Shown piece by piece: positions 8,044 through 16,804 of a DNA stretch of 64,000 nt. The notes below the pieces were generated by a model. That model was not told where the DNA came from and made no database searches. It saw nothing but the letters and a program-made list of their open reading frames with translations. The translations under genes were made by a program, and so were the position numbers. The DNA comes from [Eubacterium] cellulosolvens LD2006 (lineage in GTDB: Bacteria; Bacillota; Clostridia; Lachnospirales; Lachnospiraceae), in contig NZ_KK211311.1 in assembly GCF_000621585.1 (NCBI RefSeq), forward strand, positions 36,096 to 100,095. Reading direction: 5' to 3'. Position 1 is the stretch's first letter. Every line of letters begins with the position of its first letter.

Positions 8044-8072
8044 GAGGAGGGGCGAAAGCTCCTCCTTAAATT
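8044..8072 (+). terminator. Probable terminator of the trpXYZ operon
   Basis: GGAGGGGC (8046-8053) can pair with GCTCCTCC (8058-8065) across a GAAA tetraloop, followed by TTAAATTCTT. The T-tract is interrupted, so termination may be partial. Confidence 0.5.
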
Positions 8073-8073
8073 C

Positions 8074-8102
8074 TTGACGGCATACGCCGCGGGTTATAGA
8101 AT
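8074..8102 (+). promoter_or_regulatory. Promoter upstream of the 8352 gene
   Basis: TTGACG (8074-8079), a 17-base spacer and TAGAAT (8097-8102) form a good sigma-A-type promoter. About 240 bases of untranslated leader follow before the next ATG at 8352. That leader has T-runs and a small AATTCC-gtc-GGAATT hairpin at about 8219-8233, but no recognisable riboswitch. Confidence 0.6.
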
Positions 8103-8351
8103 TAAAACTGAGAGGGATAGTGACGGTTTTCAGTATAGGTTGAACCATTGTGACAATTTTTTTGTGGCACACGCTTTTTTTTCCGGAAGATCATAACGCT
8201 TAATTGGTGTCAGAGATAATTCCGTCGGAATTTCTTTAACACGAATTGCACCACAGGTATGGAGTGCGGACGTATGAGCGATGATTCAGAATGACACGGA
8301 CAGAACAGCTGTAGGACGGCACAGGAAAGGTTTGCAGAACGGGAGGCTTGT

Positions 8352-9500
8352 ATGGATATCGATCGCCTGCAGAAAGTATTCGATAATTATTCAGAGAAAT
8401 ACGAAGCGCTGAATAACACAGAGAGACATGAAATCGCGAAGTGGTCTGCCATCAGTAATTTCCAGAAATACTGGGATCCGAACGCGGAGAACTTCGGGGA
8501 GATGTTCAAGAGAGCCATGGAGGGGGAAGAGAACCTGATCAGTGAGGCTTCTTTTCAGCCCATCCAGGGAGTTGCGTTTCTCTGCAGTCAGAACCCCGAG
8601 ACCGAGGGAGCTGTCAGAGACGCGTTTTGTGCGCTTCTGGCTCCGGATGAATCGGATTATGCTGTCAGGCAGACAAAGGCGGAGGTCTTTGTACGGACGA
8701 TGAACGATCTTCTTCGAAGCGTGGACGCCGAGAAGTGGAAATATCATCAGAACATCACCGCTGCTATTCTTTATCTGAGCTTTGTGGATCCGGAGGACAA
8801 CTATCTCTTCCGCGAAGACGAGGCGAAGGCTTTTGCCGAGTATGTGGGCTTTGAGGTGCCGATCATCGAGAATGATCTGCTCAGCATTCCGAACTACTAC
8901 AGGATGTGTGATCAGCTGACGACGGAGCTGATCCAGCAGGAGGATCTGCTGAAGAAAGTGGACGCCCGCCTGGAGGAGGAAGCTGACGCGACGGATGACA
9001 GTTCCGTCACGGAGGTCGACAGTGAGAACCATATCCTTGCCTTTGACATTATCTACTGTGCTCACAACTATGAACTTTACGACGAAAAAGCCGCGGCGCC
9101 GAAGAAGCGCAGACGTAAGAAATCTGCTGCGGACGAGGCCAAAGACCGTGAGGAGGCGCTTCTGAAGATGCAGCTTCGCAGCTGCAGGACAAAGATCCGG
9201 AATCTCGAAAAGAAAAAGCTCGCGATGACAGAGCCGGAACTGACGGGAATTACGGTAAAACACAGCCGGTTCGGAGATGGCGAGATCGTCGAACGGGACG
9301 GCAAGAGAATTACGGTGAAGTTTGACGTCGGAGAGAAGAAGTTCATGCTTCCGGATGCCTTCACCAAGGGATTCCTGAAGACAGACAATGAGGCGGCGGC
9401 CGCGTATCTGCAGACGGCCGGGATCGGAGAACAGATCCATGCGCTGCAGCTGGAGGAGCACCTTCTGGATGTTCAGATCAACGGAATGGAAGACAAATGA
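8352..9500 (+). CDS. Uncharacterised protein with a PcrA/UvrD-tail-like C-terminal domain
   Basis: I do not recognise this 382-residue protein as a whole. The first ~190 residues are probably alpha-helical and acidic. A charged helical stretch follows (residues about 190-300), broken by a basic patch KKRRRKK near residue 250. The C-terminal part, VKHSRFGDGEIVERDGKRIT and VKFDVGEKKFMLPDAF (about 299-340), closely resembles the Tudor-like domain at the end of PcrA/UvrD helicases that contacts RNA polymerase. No helicase motifs are present. ATG 8352 has GGGAGG five bases upstream. It stands alone between its own promoter and the Na/Pi transporter gene. Confidence 0.75.
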   Translation: MDIDRLQKVFDNYSEKYEALNNTERHEIAKWSAISNFQKYWDPNAENFGEMFKRAMEGEENLISEASFQPIQGVAFLCSQNPETEGAVRDAFCALLAPDESDYAVRQTKAEVFVRTMNDLLRSVDAEKWKYHQNITAAILYLSFVDPEDNYLFREDEAKAFAEYVGFEVPIIENDLLSIPNYYRMCDQLTTELIQQEDLLKKVDARLEEEADATDDSSVTEVDSENHILAFDIIYCAHNYELYDEKAAAPKKRRRKKSAADEAKDREEALLKMQLRSCRTKIRNLEKKKLAMTEPELTGITVKHSRFGDGEIVERDGKRITVKFDVGEKKFMLPDAFTKGFLKTDNEAAAAYLQTAGIGEQIHALQLEEHLLDVQINGMEDK

Positions 9501-9584
9501 CGCTGATCCGGGCACCGCACACAACTAAACAAAAGAATTGATGAAACGGGGGACGCGTCTGCGGCCTCCGTTTTGGAGGAAGAA

Positions 9585-11447
9585 ATGAGTATTTATAATT
9601 TGTTTTCGATGATAGGTGGTCTGGCATTTTTTCTCTTTGGAATGAACATCATGTCAAACTATCTGGAGAAGATGGCGGGCGGACGTCTTGAGAGTGTTCT
9701 CAAGAAACTTACATCGAATCCATTTAAGAGTCTTGCACTCGGCGCCGGAATCACGATTGCGATTCAGTCGTCCTCGGCATTGACAGTTATGCTCGTGGGT
9801 CTCGTAAACTCCGGAATCATGGAGTTCAGTCAGACCGTACACGTGATCATGGGTTCTGATATCGGAACCACACTGACGGCATGGATTCTTTCCCTGAACG
9901 GACTCTCTTCTGAGAATTTCGCGATTTCCATGCTCAAGCCCCAGAACTTCTCGCCGCTGGTTGCCATGTTCGGCGTGATCCTGATCATGGGAAGCAAACA
10001 GCAGAAGAAGAAAGACGTCGGAACGATCATGGTGGGCTTTGCCGTTCTTATGTACGGCATGACGCTGATGTCCGACGCGGTATCTCCGCTTGCGGATATG
10101 CCGGAGTTCCAGAGTTTCCTGATCGCCTTTGACAATCCGTTCATGGGTGTCCTGATCGGTACAGCCTTCACCGGTGTGATTCAGTCTTCCGCTGCGGCCA
10201 TCGGTGTACTCCAGGCACTGGCTCTCACGGGACAGATCAGTTTCGGTATGGCGATTCCGCTTGTCATGGGTGCGAATATCGGTACCTGCGTGACGGCGAT
10301 CCTCTCCGGTATCGGCGTCAGCAAGAAAGCGAAACGCGTGCCGACTCTTCATGTACTTATCAAAATCCTCGGAACAGTGATTTGGATGGTCGCTTATGTA
10401 ATTGCCCGCTATGTGGTCAATGTACCGATTTTCGGACAGACGATCAACGCTTTCCAGATCGCGGTATTCCATACGATCTTCAATATCGGTACTATCCTGA
10501 TTCTCCTTCCGTTCTCCCGCAGACTCTGCGTGTGGGTGGAGAGTATGTTCAAGGTTCAGGAGGAGGAAGAGGAGGAGATGAAATCTGTACTCCTCGACGA
10601 GCGACTTCTTCTCTCCCCGGGTCTTGCCGTACAGCAGTGTCGTGACAAAACGGTGGCAATGGCTCACCTCGCGAAGAAATCCTTTATCAAGGCACTTCGC
10701 GTATTTGAGAATTTTGACGAGAACGAGGTTCAGAAGATCATCGCGATGGAGCAGCAACTCGATTATCTCGAGGACGAGCTCGATACCTTCCTGATCCGGC
10801 TTTCCAGCAAGGATATGACAGAGGCGGACAACGATGCTGTATCCGAGATGCTCCACAGCATCAATGACTTCGAGCGAATCGGTGATCACGCCATCAATAT
10901 GGCACAGCTCGCCGGTGACATGAACAAACAGGGACTGAAGTTCTCGAGCAAGGCGCAGAGCGAGATCAAGGTCCTCAAGGCTGCGCTGGAGGAAATTCTT
11001 TCTCTCACGATCGACAGTTTTGAGAGCGATGATGATGTCCTCGCGAGAAACGTTGAGCCTCTCGAAGAGGTGATTGACGACCTCGCCAAGGAGATCAAGA
11101 ACAGACATATCGACAGACTGCAGGCCGGCGAGTGCCGCGTGGAGCTCGGTATTCTGCTTACGGACTACATCACAAATGTGGAGCGGGTGTCCGATCACTG
11201 TTCCAACGTTGCGGTCTGCATCATTCAGACCAAGAATTCGTCCTTTGAGATCCACGGCTATCTCAACGAGCTCAAGGACGGAACGCAGAACGAGTTTGTG
11301 GAGGAGTTTGACGCTTACCAGGAGAAATACATCCTTCCTGAGGTGATCTCACCGCGCAAGAAATCCAAGGTGGCGAAGAAAAATCAGAAGTCCAAAGACA
11401 AAGATAAAAAAGACAAAGACAAGAAAGACAAAAAAGCGAAGAAATAA
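9585..11447 (+). CDS. Na/Pi cotransporter family protein with PhoU-like domain
   Basis: This 620-residue membrane protein matches the Na+/phosphate cotransporter (NptA-like) family. Two inverted repeats of the transport domain are seen: AIQSSSALTVMLVGLVNSGI followed by GSDIGTTLTAWI, and GVIQSSAAAIGVLQALALTG followed by GANIGTCVTAILSG. The QSS motifs are the expected substrate/sodium sites. From about residue 345 a soluble PhoU-like helical domain follows, ending in a Lys/Asp-rich tail of about 25 residues. TTG 9573 is in frame, but ATG 9585 lies five bases after GGAGGA and is the better start. It overlaps the open frame of acylphosphatase. Confidence 0.92.
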   Translation: MSIYNLFSMIGGLAFFLFGMNIMSNYLEKMAGGRLESVLKKLTSNPFKSLALGAGITIAIQSSSALTVMLVGLVNSGIMEFSQTVHVIMGSDIGTTLTAWILSLNGLSSENFAISMLKPQNFSPLVAMFGVILIMGSKQQKKKDVGTIMVGFAVLMYGMTLMSDAVSPLADMPEFQSFLIAFDNPFMGVLIGTAFTGVIQSSAAAIGVLQALALTGQISFGMAIPLVMGANIGTCVTAILSGIGVSKKAKRVPTLHVLIKILGTVIWMVAYVIARYVVNVPIFGQTINAFQIAVFHTIFNIGTILILLPFSRRLCVWVESMFKVQEEEEEEMKSVLLDERLLLSPGLAVQQCRDKTVAMAHLAKKSFIKALRVFENFDENEVQKIIAMEQQLDYLEDELDTFLIRLSSKDMTEADNDAVSEMLHSINDFERIGDHAINMAQLAGDMNKQGLKFSSKAQSEIKVLKAALEEILSLTIDSFESDDDVLARNVEPLEEVIDDLAKEIKNRHIDRLQAGECRVELGILLTDYITNVERVSDHCSNVAVCIIQTKNSSFEIHGYLNELKDGTQNEFVEEFDAYQEKYILPEVISPRKKSKVAKKNQKSKDKDKKDKDKKDKKAKK

Positions 11448-11479
11448 TGCGGGCTTTGCCCGTGCAGGTTCCGGAGGTG

Positions 11480-11779
11480 ATGGCGTTGCATATCGGTGAA
11501 CAGAAAATGATCCGCCAGCGACTGGTTTTTACCGGTCGTGTGCAGGGCGTCGGTTTCCGGTACCGCGCGAAATATCTGGCGGATGATCTCGGAATTACCG
11601 GATGGGTGATGAACGAGTCGGACGGCTCCGTCGTCATGGAGGCGCAGGGAACCCACGAGCAGCTCTACCGCTTGATTCAGGGCGTCAACAAAGGACACTG
11701 GGTCAGCGTGGAGCACATTGACCGGACGAATCTGCCGGTGGAGGAACACGAGTATTACTTTGACATCAAGGGATATTGA
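11480..11779 (+). CDS. acyP: Acylphosphatase
   Basis: Acylphosphatase hydrolyses acyl phosphates such as carbamoyl phosphate. The active-site loop GRVQGVGFRY has the catalytic Arg, and WVMNESDGSVVMEAQG has the conserved Asn. The core domain is about 90 residues. The start is uncertain. ATG 11447 overlaps the previous stop, ATG 11480 is only two bases after GGAGG, TTG 11486 has ideal spacing, and ATG 11507 starts right at the domain. I chose 11480 as a compromise. The preceding gene ends at 11447, so the two are probably cotranscribed. Confidence 0.88.
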   Translation: MALHIGEQKMIRQRLVFTGRVQGVGFRYRAKYLADDLGITGWVMNESDGSVVMEAQGTHEQLYRLIQGVNKGHWVSVEHIDRTNLPVEEHEYYFDIKGY

Positions 11780-11821
11780 ATGGGAGAGGATCGGTGAAGG
11801 CCGGTCTTCTTTTTTTGGTTA

Positions 11822-12190
11822 CGAGGGGGCGCGCGGAGGCAGGGACATACTCGCTCACATGTTGTCACGTTGATAAGCACGCAGGACGGAGATATGTCCG
11901 CTCGCGCGTCGTTTCGTAGATAAGCACGCAGGACGGAGATATGCCCGCTCGCGCGTCGCTTCGTAGATAAGCACGCAGGACGGAGATATGCCCGCTCGCA
12001 CGTCGTCTCGTCGTCAGCGCTGCGCCGCCTATTCGTCGCCGGTTCCGGAAACTCGCGCACTTCAAAGTTCATATATGCGATCAATAATTGCAGTGCGCTC
12101 GGACAGTCCTCCACCGGCGACGCTATGCTCGCGCTTCCGTCCTCGGCTTCCTATCGCTCGCTAAGCATGTCTCCGCCCTGCGTGCGTACG
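11822..12190. repeat. 47-bp tandem repeat array with an inverted copy
   Basis: Three adjacent 47-bp units start at 11872, 11919 and 11966 and begin GATAAGCACGCAGGACGGAG. Units 1 and 2 differ at two positions, and unit 3 diverges at its end. A degenerate partial unit precedes them (about 11836-11871). An inverted partial copy, CTAAGCATGTCTCCGCCCTG plus CGTGC, lies at 12161-12185. Rightward transcription could fold the block into a large hairpin. No spacers separate the units, so this is not CRISPR. No gene is evident in 11780-12410. Confidence 0.85.
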
Positions 12191-12213
12191 GCAACGAGGG
12201 TTCGCAGATAGAT

Positions 12214-12241
12214 TTGAACAATCACCAAAAATGTTTATAAT
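12214..12241 (+). promoter_or_regulatory. Promoter of the lone sugar-binding protein gene
   Basis: TTGAAC (12214-12219), a 16-base spacer and TATAAT (12236-12241) form a near-consensus promoter about 165 bases upstream of the coding start. Confidence 0.65.
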
Positions 12242-12410
12242 AGAAAGGTAACGTTCACTCAAGGTGGACGTGCAGGGGATAAATCACAGGAAGTGACGTT
12301 CTAAGGAACTCGAGCGACGGCCTGTAAGCATTTGGTTTTTGGGCATATATGGAGAAGACCGGATGGCTGCACGTTGCGCGGGTGCAATATTCGAACGGAG
12401 GAAAATGAAC

Positions 12411-13643
12411 ATGAAAAAGAAAGTGCTGGTATCTTTCATCAGCGCGGCAATGGCAGCAGCGTTACTCACGGGATGCGGGGGAACTGGATCTTCAACCGCT
12501 TCATCCCGTGATACAGAAAAAACAGAGAGTACAGAGAGTATTGCGGTGGAGAGTACTTCCGGGACAGACGTTTCAGGCGGATCGGAAGATGGCTTCGAAG
12601 AAGAGGCTGCTTCGGAGCTGCCGGCTCAGTTTGAGGGACTTACCGCTGATTCGGCATATGATTTCCCGGTGATCGTGAAATCTTTTCAGTCAACCTACTG
12701 GCAGGCGGCGCTTCAGGGAATGGACAAAGCGGCGTCCGAGCTTGGGGTTACTTTCAAGGCACAGGGACCGGAAGCTGAGTCTGATATCGCGGATCAGATC
12801 AATATGCTGAACAAGTCGATTTCTTCGAGACCGTCAGGAATCGCACTTGCGTCCTGTGATACGACATCGGTGATTCCTTCTCTTCAGGACTGTGCGGATC
12901 AGAAGATCCCGGTGGTGGCTTTCGACACAGGCGTTGCGGAGGCACCGGACGGATCGATCGTGTGCACAATAGCGACAGACAACGGCGCGGCGGGAGCGAC
13001 AGCCGCCGATCATATGTATGAAGCCATCAAAGATGTCATCGCAGGATCTGACCATACCGTCCGGATCGGCGTGATCAATCAGGACGCGACGGCGCTGAAC
13101 ATTCAGCAGAGGGGACTGGGCTTCATCAACGAGATGGTCAAACTGATTCAGGGTGACGGAAAGACGGTATGTGTAGAAGGGCACGAGTTTTACGTGACGG
13201 CTGCAGAAGGCGCAGACCAGGGAAAGACAGACGTTGTCATTGAGGTGGCAGTTCCGGCACAGACAACCGTGGAACTTTCCGCGACTGAGGCGCAGACCAT
13301 CCTTTCCAAAGAGGATACCATCGCCATCTTCGGTTCCAACCAGATCACCGCGGAGGGCGTACTTGCGGCGAACGACACACTTGCCGTTCTCGGATCCGAT
13401 GCGGAAAACGGAGATGTCATCGGGGTCGGTTTTGACGCAGGCTCCAAAATCAAGGCGGCAGTAGAAGACGGTACGTTTTACGGCGCGGTTACACAGTCGC
13501 CGCTGATGATGGGCTACTACACCATCTACGCCCTGACGGCTGCGGCAAACGGAGCGACACTGGAGGACGTTCCCACAAACGGCTACTGGTACGACGCAGA
13601 GAACATGAACGACGATACCATCGCTCCGAACCTCTACGACTGA
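12411..13643 (+). CDS. Periplasmic-binding-protein-like sugar-binding lipoprotein (orphan)
   Basis: This 410-residue lipoprotein belongs to the RbsB/LacI-like sugar-binding group (Peripla_BP_4). The signal peptide ends in LTGC (Cys22), followed by a long acidic, Ser/Thr-rich linker to about residue 75. The fold begins at DFPVIVKSFQSTYWQAALQG and continues with DQINMLNKSISSRPSGIALA and IPVVAFDTGV, typical of pentose/hexose receptors. GGAGG precedes two ATGs; 12411 has nine-base spacing and starts the Lys-rich n-region, while 12405 adds two residues. No permease or ATPase gene is nearby, so it either serves a transporter encoded elsewhere or a sensor. Strong terminator downstream. Confidence 0.85.
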   Translation: MKKKVLVSFISAAMAAALLTGCGGTGSSTASSRDTEKTESTESIAVESTSGTDVSGGSEDGFEEEAASELPAQFEGLTADSAYDFPVIVKSFQSTYWQAALQGMDKAASELGVTFKAQGPEAESDIADQINMLNKSISSRPSGIALASCDTTSVIPSLQDCADQKIPVVAFDTGVAEAPDGSIVCTIATDNGAAGATAADHMYEAIKDVIAGSDHTVRIGVINQDATALNIQQRGLGFINEMVKLIQGDGKTVCVEGHEFYVTAAEGADQGKTDVVIEVAVPAQTTVELSATEAQTILSKEDTIAIFGSNQITAEGVLAANDTLAVLGSDAENGDVIGVGFDAGSKIKAAVEDGTFYGAVTQSPLMMGYYTIYALTAAANGATLEDVPTNGYWYDAENMNDDTIAPNLYD

Positions 13644-13737
13644 GGATAGATGGAGAAATAGCCATTCCTAATCAACGAGACGACTCCATGCTCGTGGATA
13701 AAAGTGAATAGGAAACCTGAAAAGGTGCATAACGTAA

Positions 13738-14448
<711 letters not shown>

Positions 14449-14530
14449 ACTGGACAATTTGTTTCTGCGAATATATCATAAAGAACAATAAGATTGAACG
14501 AGTAATATTCTGGAAAGGGGTGCGGGTTTT

Positions 14531-15055
14531 ATGAAGACATTAGTTGTATACACATCACAGACAGGCTTTACAAAGAAATATGCTCAGTGGCTTTCCGAGC
14601 GAATGAGCGCGGATTTGTTTGACGTAAAAGACGTGCAGAAAAAGGAGAGCAGCTTCTTCGACGCATACGAGGCTATCGTGTACGCCGGCTGGTTCATGGC
14701 GGGCAAAGTTGTAAAGGCAAACTGGTTCCTGGATCGCGCAAAAGACTGGAAGGACAAACATCTTGCGGTGGTGGCGGTAGGCGCCGGTCCGGTCGGCGAT
14801 CCTCATGCAGAGACAGCGCTGAAGAACCTTCTCACCGACGAGCAGCGCACCTACATCAAGACCTTCTACTGTCAGGGAGGAATCAACTATGAAAAAATGA
14901 ACCTCCCATCCAGACTCGTGATGAAGGCCTTCGCGAACTCCCTGAAGAAAAGCAAAGATGAGAAGCAGAGAGAAATGGGCGCTGCCTACGATCACTCCTT
15001 CGACAGCTCCGACGTGAAATACATTCAGCCGGTCGTTGACTATATTCAGGCGTGA
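14531..15055 (+). CDS. Flavodoxin-domain protein (Flavodoxin_5/HemG-like)
   Basis: This 174-residue protein has the FMN phosphate loop YTSQTGFTKKYAQWL near its start and the flavodoxin-type pattern YAGWFMAG at residues 57-64. It resembles the Flavodoxin_5 group that includes the protoporphyrinogen oxidase HemG, but no haem genes lie nearby and the Clostridial members have no proven reaction. A redox role with bound FMN is likely and the specific substrate unknown. GAAAGGGG precedes ATG 14531. It has no evident operon partner. Confidence 0.82.
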   Translation: MKTLVVYTSQTGFTKKYAQWLSERMSADLFDVKDVQKKESSFFDAYEAIVYAGWFMAGKVVKANWFLDRAKDWKDKHLAVVAVGAGPVGDPHAETALKNLLTDEQRTYIKTFYCQGGINYEKMNLPSRLVMKAFANSLKKSKDEKQREMGAAYDHSFDSSDVKYIQPVVDYIQA

Positions 15056-15237
15056 GTTGAAATTACTCAAAGAAGGGCATGACTTTGAAAAATGTGGCGG
15101 CGCATTCTCGTGACTTCAGTCGTGTGAGGCTTCACTACAAAGTCTCTTTGTGCTATATTTAGTTCATGATATTTTATTCAGAATGATTTGAATCAAATTT
15201 ATTTGAATGAAAAACGTTTGAGTAAAGCGAGGATAAT
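15056..15237. other. AT-rich intergenic spacer
   Basis: This 182-base gap is visibly richer in A and T than its surroundings. It carries two close ATTTGAAT repeats (about 15187-15209) but no convincing gene or terminator. It probably holds the promoter of the ATPase gene at 15238. Confidence 0.4.
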
Positions 15238-16662
15238 ATGTTTGCAGGAAGAGAACGGGAACTGAATGCACTGGAAACTGTGTACAGAAAAAAGGGCTTT
15301 GGAATGACGGTCATTTACGGACGACGCAGAATAGGAAAAACAACGCTGATCAGGCAGTTTATCAGCGACAAGAGAGCAATTTTTTACACAGCGACAAAGG
15401 TTGGAGCGGAAAGAAATCTGGAATTGTTTTCCAGACAGGTGATGGACGTGATTGATCCGGCATATAGTGAAGTCCGCTTTCCGTCGCTTGAAAGTGTGCT
15501 GGATATCTTGACTGAAAAAGTAAAAAACACGGATGAAAAGATGGTTCTCGTAATAGATGAATTGCCTTACTGGGCGGAGAAAAACAATGCGCTGTTGTCT
15601 GTTTTTCAAAAATACATAGATACGCAGTGGCTTGACCAAAATATGATGATCATTCTGTGTGGTTCGGCGCTCAGTTTCATGGAAAAAAAGGTTCTGAGTG
15701 AAAAGAGTCCTGTTTTTGGAAGACGGGACTCGCAAATTAAGCTGGATGCGTTTGATTATAAAGATTCTGCGTTGTTTGTTCCGGCGTATACAGCTGAAGA
15801 AAAGGCAATCTGTTATGGCGTGACCGGTGGTGTTGCAAAGTACCTGGCGCTTTTTGATCCGGAAAAGAGTCTGGACGAAAATATCATACGATTATTCTTT
15901 CAGGCAGACGGATATCTGTTTGATGAAACAAAAAATCTTTTGACCCAGGAATTCTCAGATGTGACACTGGTCAATAACATCATTGAACAGGTGGCGGACG
16001 GATCAAATACGATCAATCTTATTGCACAAAAAATCCACGAGAAGGACACAACAGTACTCTATTCGTTGGAGAAGCTGATCGATGTCGGACTGATTGAACG
16101 AAAGCGGTGTATCACAGAGGAGAAAAATAAGAAAAAAACACAGTATGTTCTGAAAGACCATATGTTTAAATTCTGGTATCAGTTTATTCCCAAAGCCATA
16201 AGCGTGATCGAGCTCGGAAAGGGATCGGTTTATTATGAAAAGGTCGTAAAGCCACAGCTCCATTTTTTCATGGGGAGTGTTTTTGAGGAAATGTGCAGAT
16301 ATTATACGTTGAGCAAAGGGATTGAAGGAACGTTCGGTTCTTTTATTACAGAAACGGGTACCTGGTGGGGCGTGGAACCGATGAAAGATGCGGAGGGAAA
16401 ATGGTATCAGCAATCTGCAGACATTGATGTTGTCGGAATATCTGCCATAGATAAGACTGCGGTGATTGGTGAGTGTAAATTCAAAAAAGAAAAGATCGAT
16501 AAGGAGATCTATGAAACTCTTCTCCGCAGGTCGAAACTGCTGTCCGGCACATATGCTGTCACAAGACTATTGCTGTTTTCATTGAGCGGTTTTACCAAAT
16601 GGTTTGACGATGCAAAGCTGTCAAATGTGGAATTACTGACAGTTGAGGATATGTATAACTGA
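15238..16662 (+). CDS. AAA-type ATPase with C-terminal DUF234 nuclease-like domain
   Basis: This 474-residue protein belongs to the archaeal-ATPase/DUF234 family (COG1672 type). It has Walker A YGRRRIGKTTL (about residues 27-37), Walker B MVLVIDELPYW, and the sensor ILCGSALSFM. A winged-helix-like segment (TINLIAQKIHEKDTTVLYSL) follows. The C-terminal DUF234 region contains DIDVVG and AVIGECKFKKEK, matching the D-x(n)-E-x-K pattern of the PD-(D/E)XK fold. The biological function of this widespread family is unknown. The gene is more AT-rich than neighbours and sits between accessory genes, suggesting horizontal gain. AGCGAGGA precedes the ATG. Confidence 0.85.
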   Translation: MFAGRERELNALETVYRKKGFGMTVIYGRRRIGKTTLIRQFISDKRAIFYTATKVGAERNLELFSRQVMDVIDPAYSEVRFPSLESVLDILTEKVKNTDEKMVLVIDELPYWAEKNNALLSVFQKYIDTQWLDQNMMIILCGSALSFMEKKVLSEKSPVFGRRDSQIKLDAFDYKDSALFVPAYTAEEKAICYGVTGGVAKYLALFDPEKSLDENIIRLFFQADGYLFDETKNLLTQEFSDVTLVNNIIEQVADGSNTINLIAQKIHEKDTTVLYSLEKLIDVGLIERKRCITEEKNKKKTQYVLKDHMFKFWYQFIPKAISVIELGKGSVYYEKVVKPQLHFFMGSVFEEMCRYYTLSKGIEGTFGSFITETGTWWGVEPMKDAEGKWYQQSADIDVVGISAIDKTAVIGECKFKKEKIDKEIYETLLRRSKLLSGTYAVTRLLLFSLSGFTKWFDDAKLSNVELLTVEDMYN

Positions 16663-16713
16663 AACAGGTTACGTGAAGAATTTAACAATTTTCGGGCGTA
16701 CCCAACGCAGGAA

Positions 16714-16750
16714 CGAAAACGTTTACGACCGATATCGGAGATGATAGAAT
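16714..16750 (+). promoter_or_regulatory. galM promoter with overlapping cre/LacI-type operator
   Basis: TTTACG (16722-16727), 17 bases and TAGAAT (16745-16750) form the promoter. The palindrome CGAAAACGTTTACG (16714-16727) covers the -35 box and shares the GAAAACGTTT centre with operators in front of the binding-protein gene at 18160. Repression by the LacI-family protein at 23263, or by CcpA, is likely. Confidence 0.65.
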
Positions 16751-16804
16751 AAGAGTATCTAAATTCAAAATCAGACAAAGCCCTGAGGGCTTGAGGAGGA
16801 AGAT

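Noticed and set aside
9654..11255. Long open frame on the - strand opposite the Na/Pi transporter gene
   Set aside because: It mirrors the codon pattern of the + strand gene, has no ribosome binding site and no family resemblance. Similar shadows opposite glgP (26017-27900), dxs/tlyA (36690-38447), prmA/rsmE (46232-48067) and topA (61294-62985) were rejected for the same reason.
11872..12012. CRISPR array
   Set aside because: The 47-bp units are directly adjacent with no spacers, and no cas genes are present.
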